Shown: piece after piece, positions 58,031-64,000 of the stretch
Layout of the letters: every line of letters begins with the position of its first letter
Position numbering within the stretch: the first letter of the stretch is position 1
Assembly (NCBI GenBank): GCA_963965975.1
Contig: OZ014413.1
Span: 5,959,501 to 6,023,500, forward strand
Direction: 5' to 3'
DNA length: 64,000 nt
Source: Xestospongia bergquistia
Lineage: Eukaryota; Porifera; Demospongiae; Haplosclerida; Petrosiidae
Position numbers and translations under genes: made by a program
Notes under the pieces: generated by a model
The model's input: the letters and a program-made list of their open reading frames with translations, nothing else
Told to the model about the DNA's origin: nothing
Database searches by the model: none

Positions 58031-59198
58031 TTATTCTACTATATTGCATCAGTTATCTATTCATATGATGTATTCACTTACTGTAGTAAGTTTCTTTGTG
58101 AATCAATCTACTAACTGACACATTAATAAACAGATAGACATAGACTAATTGACCAGAAAACAATGAATAGAAATGTACATACAAAATAATCATAGTAAAT
58201 TTTCTTTAGGGCTGCAGTTACTAAATTGCTAGTGTTGGAAATACTTTAGTATATAACATATAGTGGATGTCATTGGTAAAAACTTAATTGGTGATTTGGC
58301 ATGTTTTTGCAAGCTGTGATGCTTATAGTTACTTATAAACAGCATTTTCATAAACTTTAAAAGTTTAATTTCTATTTTATTTCTTACCAATAATTCTTAA
58401 TATAATTAATGACAGCTTGACGATTTTTTGCTATATTTATTTCTTATCAATATTTTTGTAACTTTATAAATTCTTAATTGCTATTTTAAGAGCAGTTCCT
58501 TTTTCTCTACCATATATAATATTCCATTTGTATATTACACATATATATATATTTGCTATACCACATCAATGTACATGAACATGATTAAAATTAAAGTATT
58601 ATTATTGTAATTTTTAAGAGATTGTGTCAATGGTAAGCACAACAAATGAAATATGTGTGTTAGAGTCAAATGTTATTATTTAAAACCTGAGAAATTTAGA
58701 AGTTAACGAGACTTAAAGATGGCTAGGTATACTAACGTTAGTATTACATGTGATATATTAATGCTCTATAGTTACAGAATTCAAAAATATTTAGATAGAT
58801 TACTTCATTATAGTTAATGTAAAATAGCTCATACAATGATACAATGATACAATCATAATTATATAACAATGTAACAATAACAATGTAAACAAGATATGGA
58901 TGAGTAACACAGGAAATACAACAGTAAACATGACATTATATACACTGACATAAACAACAAATTATATGTACATGATTAAACATGGTGAACAATAACTACA
59001 AATATGGTACACTTATTAAGATTGTTTGCAAAAGATGATGACTGGAGATAGTTGTTGTTGTCATTGTTTTATAAATTTTCTCATAACATTTTTGCTCTGT
59101 ACAACACATGGTCTAACAAAACATAAAGAATTGCAATCATCTCTCAATTGAACACTTTATGGTCTCCTGTTATATCATAGCATAGTATAGTAAACTCA

Positions 59199-59199
<1 letters not shown>

Positions 59200-59250
<51 letters not shown>
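59200..59250. repeat. (TA)n microsatellite
   Basis: Pure TA run, conserved in position with 63758-63808 in copy 2. Confidence 0.9.
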
Positions 59251-59254
<4 letters not shown>

Positions 59255-59445
59255 CACACTACAATAAATGCAAACTACTGAAAGAACGTAGAGTAACTAT
59301 ATGGTTACTATGGAAATAAGTTATGAAAATATACAGACATAAAACAGGCATACAAAGGTATATATGAACAGAACTAAGTTTGTAGTTAACTATGATAGAT
59401 GTGTACTAGAATTTTAATGCTATCCTATTAGATTAGTCTTCAATT

Positions 59446-60555
59446 AAAATAAACTAACTTAGTCTTGCAGAGTTAAAGTTTGAAGCAAGTAGGTTTGGAC
59501 TCTGCCCTCTGTTACAATATATGATATGATGTTCTACCACCATACCTGACTTGATGGACCACAGTAAGTGATATTTACCTCTAGTTGGTTTTGTTTGAAG
59601 ATATTAATAGGTATATTTCATTAAGACATAGCTGATACAAGGACAATATTATTATGTCAGGTCAAATCAGAATAAATCATTGGTTGTTATCACTATTGTT
59701 CTCTTTTCCATACTACAATAGAAAAGCAGTACATTGAAAGATATTTATGATATTAAATACTTGATATCCCAAGGAAATCAAGCTAAGATAGATAGGAACA
59801 TTGGATAAGAGTAGTTGTGAATAACAATAAAATTATAAACATTTTGTCTTATATGATATATAGAATGAACCCCTCCTTATGTCCGGTTTTTTTTACAATG
59901 GTCAGATGTATCTGGCTCTACCCAGATATAGATGAAATACATATACATTAGGAAGAAGTATAAGCAGAAAGTAATGATGCACATATTATGACCAGGAATT
60001 TTACAGTTTATTGATAATTGTAATTGTTATGGCTGCATTGAATGTAAAAAAAACTGTAGAGTTTTAATCATATTATGCATAGATTTCTGCTAGGGACCAT
60101 TAATGTTCGCAACCATTTGTAAATATAAATTTTCATAGCTGATTGATTCAACAGGAGCTATTGATTGTCATAAGTTAATCAACAAGTAGGGTCAGCCACA
60201 CCTACCTTTCAATATTATTACAGTACATGACCAGCTACAACAGTACATAGACAGGAAACAGTGGTTATTGACAATATGTATAAGTATCTTCACTTTGTTG
60301 GATAACAGATGATAGCCACAAAGTCATCTTTTATTGATAGCTTGTTGTTATTACAGTTAAAATTTCAACTATTCTATGTTTTCTTCTACAATATTTCTAA
60401 ACTCCTATATCAATAAACAACACATGTAGTAACTGTTTTCTTGTCTAATACTACTCATCTTTTATCATATCTCTTTGAATATTGAAATATTGAACTTAAT
60501 GCAACAGTATCAATTACCTTGTAAAGTAAAGGGAAACTTGCTACAGGTAACTATA
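59446..60555. other. Intergenic, no gene recognised
   Basis: AT-rich; no frame with recognisable family on either strand. Confidence 0.55.
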
Positions 60556-60569
60556 TTTCTTATATCACC

Positions 60570-60900
60570 TTCACTTTATCAAAAGATTCATTAGCTGGTA
60601 TAATCTCTTCTGTTTTAACTATTGATTATTTGATTAATAACAATTCGTCTTGGTACACATCTAGAGTTTGTGCATTTCTCACAAATCATAATATAGGTTT
60701 TCTAATGTCTTTGTATAATGGGATGACACCAACTGTTGAAACTGCTAATTACAAATGTTAGTAATTTGATTCATTATATTTAGTCAACACTAAACTGGAG
60801 TCTCTAACAAAACAGCAAGTTACTCTGTCCATGTCTTAACTAGTCTCGTTCACCTCTCCTCCAAATTCCTCATCATTTACAAATGTATTTGAAAAGCATG
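60570..60900 (+). pseudogene. Membrane-domain fragment of the 53380-57108 receptor type
   Basis: Plus frame: SLAGIISSVLTIDYLINNNS, SWYTSRVCAFLTNHNIGF and LMSLYNGMTPTVETANYKC then stop; after a shift SNKTASYSVHVLTSLVHLSS. This follows the intact protein in order (GPLAGVIITMNITSVSTIDY ... LGFPMCLYNGMTPTVKTA ... SNKTASYSVQVLASLIHLSF). Confidence 0.88.
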
Positions 60901-60924
60901 CAGCACATGCTCAGTACAGAGCAA

Positions 60925-60992
60925 AGTAACTAATACTATGTAAAGTATAATGTATAACAACAAACTTGTCATAGCTACGATAAACAGATGTC
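60925..60992 (-). pseudogene. Next receptor segment, inverted relative to 60570-60900
   Basis: On the minus strand ctgtttatcgtagctatgac ... ttgttgttatacattatact matches 53895-53965 of the intact gene (FTIAVTSLLLYIIPYIIFVT). It is collinear in protein order with the preceding fragment but on the opposite strand, so an inversion breakpoint lies near 60905. Confidence 0.75.
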
Positions 60993-61129
60993 TAATCATA
61001 GGCTCCCTTTCCAGTAAATATGGTGATATGATATATACTAAGAACTTAGTTGGTTAAATAACGCGAAAAGTGTTGTAAGAAGTCACGTGATTGTATTGAC
61101 CCTTAAGTCTGCTGAAGGACTACACGTGC

Positions 61130-61320
61130 TGTAGACGTTCTTAATTCGACCCTGTCTTAACTTAAAAACCTTGGATATAACCTGTTTCTGTGCTGTAAGA
61201 TCTTTCTGGAATTGATATTCTCCTTTCATTAACACAACTTGCTTATGAAGTCTGTCTGAATCAGGATATAAATTTTAAAGCAATGATTGCATAGCACCAG
61301 CTGTCATTACTGGGTGAGTC
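61130..61320 (-). other. Unassigned coding-like stretch
   Basis: Minus frame DSDRLHKQVVLMKGEYQFQK then VISKVFKLRQGRIKNVYSTC, preceded by PVMTAGAMQSLL and a stop. Unknown; locally richer in GC and charged residues than its surroundings. Confidence 0.25.
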
Positions 61321-61878
61321 AGTGTTACCAATAGTGACTTTGTGTCATCTTAACTAAAGCGTATTTATTTATTAAAAGTGATATGAAGGGATGAAGAGAA
61401 GCTTGATGCATGAATGTCACCATAATAAGTGTATTGTTCCCAGTTTTTATAGCATTTGGTACAACTGTGGTCTTTAACCAGTTGTTGGAATACTTTCTTG
61501 TCTCCCTCCGATCATATTTTCCTGTTAATATAATATTTGAATGTTTATATAAGTGTATTTGTGTATATGTCTTAATTTATTGTAACATTCACACCATTTT
61601 GTTGGCAGGTATTGGCGTTCTACCCACCCAAATAATGAATTCATACAGATACAGCTCAATGTGAGGTTTCATTTAAAGTATTGTTACATTTTAAATCATT
61701 GGTGAATGGTCCTGTTTTAACTATTTGTGAACTTGAATAAAGTCTAAAAGCTGCATCAATTATTCCTCAAGGTATATAATAATAATTCATTAATCTAATG
61801 TAATATATATGTATATAACATAAGGTGAATCAAACTTTATATGTGAGAATTTTTAAAAAATATTAAGAGGAGGTGAAA

Positions 61879-63754
61879 TATGATGTCAATTAATGCCAAT
61901 TGCCAGTATATTTAGCTTAAGATTGCAAAAAGATGTATCACATCCTAATCCTTCAATAAATCTTTTATAGATTAAATAGGTTATGTAAGTTATGTAAACA
62001 TGTGCCATGCATGTGTGAACAAATATTCATAAAACTAGTATGTTCCACACTTTGCAGTTAGATATGATAATCTCATTTGTATGCTCTACTAAGTAAATAA
62101 TTAATACTCCTCAAAGATTAAAGTTCCATTTTATTTTCACTTTCTTTAATAAAATATCTGCTTAAAAACATTGCACACATGATGAAACATTATAAATGCA
62201 AGCAGTGGTTTTGTAGTGGAACAAGATAAAGATTTTATATTCAAATTGTTAGTGATCATAATATAAACAATTAAACTAATTTACATAATGATAAAATAAC
62301 ATGGTAAACATTATATGGATGACTAACACAGAAAGCACATCAGTAAACATGATAATATATACATTGACAAAAACAGCAAATTATACATACATAATTAATT
62401 ATGGTAAACAAATACAATGGGTAAACATGATAGGCAATGTAAACAAGCACACTGGAGTAAACAATGCCACCATTGATCAATATTTTATAATTACATCAAA
62501 GATAAAATTAGGTTTGAGCTTTGTATATAAGTCTTAAGCTGAGACATATAGTTTCCTCTTATTATAGAGGAAACTATATGCACACTTTGTATTGAAAATG
62601 TATTGAATTGAAAATGTATTCGTTTAAAAATTAGGTTGTCAGTTATTTATACATATGATGTATTCACTTACTGTAGTAAGTTTCTTTGTGAATCAATCTA
62701 CTAACTGACACATTAATAAACAGATAGACATAGACTAATTGACCAGAAAACAATGAATAGAAATGTACATACAAAATAATCATAGTAAATTTTCTTTAGG
62801 GCTGCAGTTACTGAATTACTAGAGTTGTGAATACTTTAGTATATACTATATAGTGGATGTCATTGGTAAAAACTTAATTGGTGACTTGGCATGTTTTTGC
62901 TAGCTGTGATGCTTATAGTTACTTATAAACAGCATTTTCATAAACTTTAAAAGTATTATTTCTTACCAATAATTCTTAATAGAATTAATGCGACAGCTTG
63001 ACTATTTTTTGCTATATTTATTTCTTATCAATATTTTTGTAACTTTATAAATTCTTAATTGCTATTTTAAGAGCAATTCCTTTTTCTCTATCATATATAA
63101 TATTCCATTTGTATATTATATATATATTTGCTATACCACATCAATGTACATGAACATGATTAAAATTAAAGTATTATTTTTGTAATTTTTAAGAGATTGT
63201 GTCAATGGTAAGCACAACAAATGAAATATGTGTGTTAGACTCAAATGTGATTATTTAAAACCTGAGAAATTTAGAAGTTAATTAGACTTAAAGATGGCTA
63301 GGTATACTAACGTTAGTATTACATGTCATATATTAATGCTCTATAGTTACATAATTCAAAAATATTTAGATAGATTACTTCACTATAGTTAATGTAAAAT
63401 AGCTCATACAATCATACAATCATAATTATATAATAACAATGTAAACAAGATAAGGATGAGTAACACAGGAAATACAACAGTAAACATGACATTATATACA
63501 CTGACATAAACAACAAATTATACGTACATGATTAATCATGGTAAACAATAACTACAAATATGGTACACTTATTAAGATTGTTTTCAAAAGATGATGACTG
63601 GAGATAGTTGTTGTTGTCATTGTTTTATAAATTTTCTCATAACATTTTTGCTCTGTACAACACATGGTCTAATGAACCATAAAGAATTGCAATCATCTCT
63701 CAATTGAACACTTTATGGTCTCCTGTTATATCATAGCATAGTATAGTAAGCTAA

Positions 63755-63812
<58 letters not shown>

Positions 63813-64000
63813 CACACTACAATAAATGCAACCTACTGAAAGAACGTAGAGTAACTATATGGTTACTATGGAAATGAGTTATGAAAATATACAGACATAA
63901 AACAGGCATACAAAGGTATATATGGACAGAACTAAGTTTGTAGTTAACTATGATAGATGTGTACTAGAATTTTAGTGCTATCCTATTAGATTAGTCTTCA
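61879..64000. repeat. Duplicated block, copy 2 (runs off window)
   Basis: Direct repeat of 57222-59442, including the six GTAAACA motifs and the TA run at 63758-63808. Unlike copy 1, no intact receptor gene lies on its left side, only the fragments at 60570-60992. A short palindrome (cctcttattatagaggaaac near 62558) replaces cctcttattatactacagct of copy 1. Confidence 0.95.

Larger units (their letters stand above)
57222..59445. repeat. Duplicated block, copy 1
   Basis: Matches 61879-64000 in direct orientation, starting atatgatgtcaattaatgcc and still matching where copy 2 runs off the window. Differences are scattered substitutions and indels; copy 1 has a (TA)n run at 57964-58010 that copy 2 lacks. 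It is the 5' flank of the intact receptor gene and has no credible coding frame. Confidence 0.95.

Overview
This window looks like a gene-poor, AT-rich (roughly two-thirds A+T) animal genome, most probably a demosponge of the Amphimedon type. The inference rests on short canonical GT/AG introns, spliced death-fold/coiled-coil/leucine-rich-repeat genes, large intronless beta-helix membrane proteins, and Ty3/gypsy, Penelope-like and hAT-like elements. No organism label was available, so the assignment rests on gene content only.

Layout. (1) 0-4.7 kb, minus: a spliced gene with a CARD-like exon, a death-domain exon carrying a conserved uncharacterised module, and a run of coiled-coil exons; its 3' end is off the left edge. 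A G-rich 389-bp MITE sits in one intron. (2) 5.0-8.1 kb: an unrecognised minus-strand coiled-coil gene, probably broken, and a plus-strand secreted fibrinogen-like/'GYQ' domain gene. (3) 8.6-9.4 kb: inverted pieces of a Penelope-like retroelement. (4) 11.0-16.2 kb: a histidyl-tRNA-synthetase-like pseudogene whose exon was split by a nearly pristine Ty3/gypsy element (244-bp LTRs, 5-bp target duplication, tRNA-Ser-type primer site, one long gag-pol frame). (5) 18.8-24.7 kb, plus: a second death-domain/CARD-like/module/coiled-coil gene ending in LRRs, with several disabling lesions. (6) 25-37.5 kb: a graveyard of fragments, namely a BDH2-like dehydrogenase, a transposon-derived spliced gene, a Penelope-like GIY-YIG end, oligopeptide-transporter 3' exons, a second HisRS-like pseudogene and a third CARD-like exon copy. 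(7) 38.4-42.3 and 53.4-57.1 kb, minus: two intact intronless genes of about 1,250 aa encoding signal peptide, parallel beta-helix, Cys-rich neck, multi-pass membrane domain and short Glu/Leu-Leu tail, surrounded by at least five broken copies on both strands. (8) 57.2-64 kb: a direct duplication of more than 2.1 kb that includes a cluster of six forkhead-type GTAAACA motifs upstream of the second receptor gene.

Functionally the window reads as two expanding candidate recognition systems: cytoplasmic death-fold/coiled-coil/LRR proteins, and surface beta-helix multi-pass proteins. Both evolve by local duplication and decay among mobile elements. Only the two beta-helix genes, the gag-pol frame and possibly the left-edge death-domain gene look intact; most other coding sequence is pseudogenic. 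No tRNA, rRNA or CRISPR locus was recognised.
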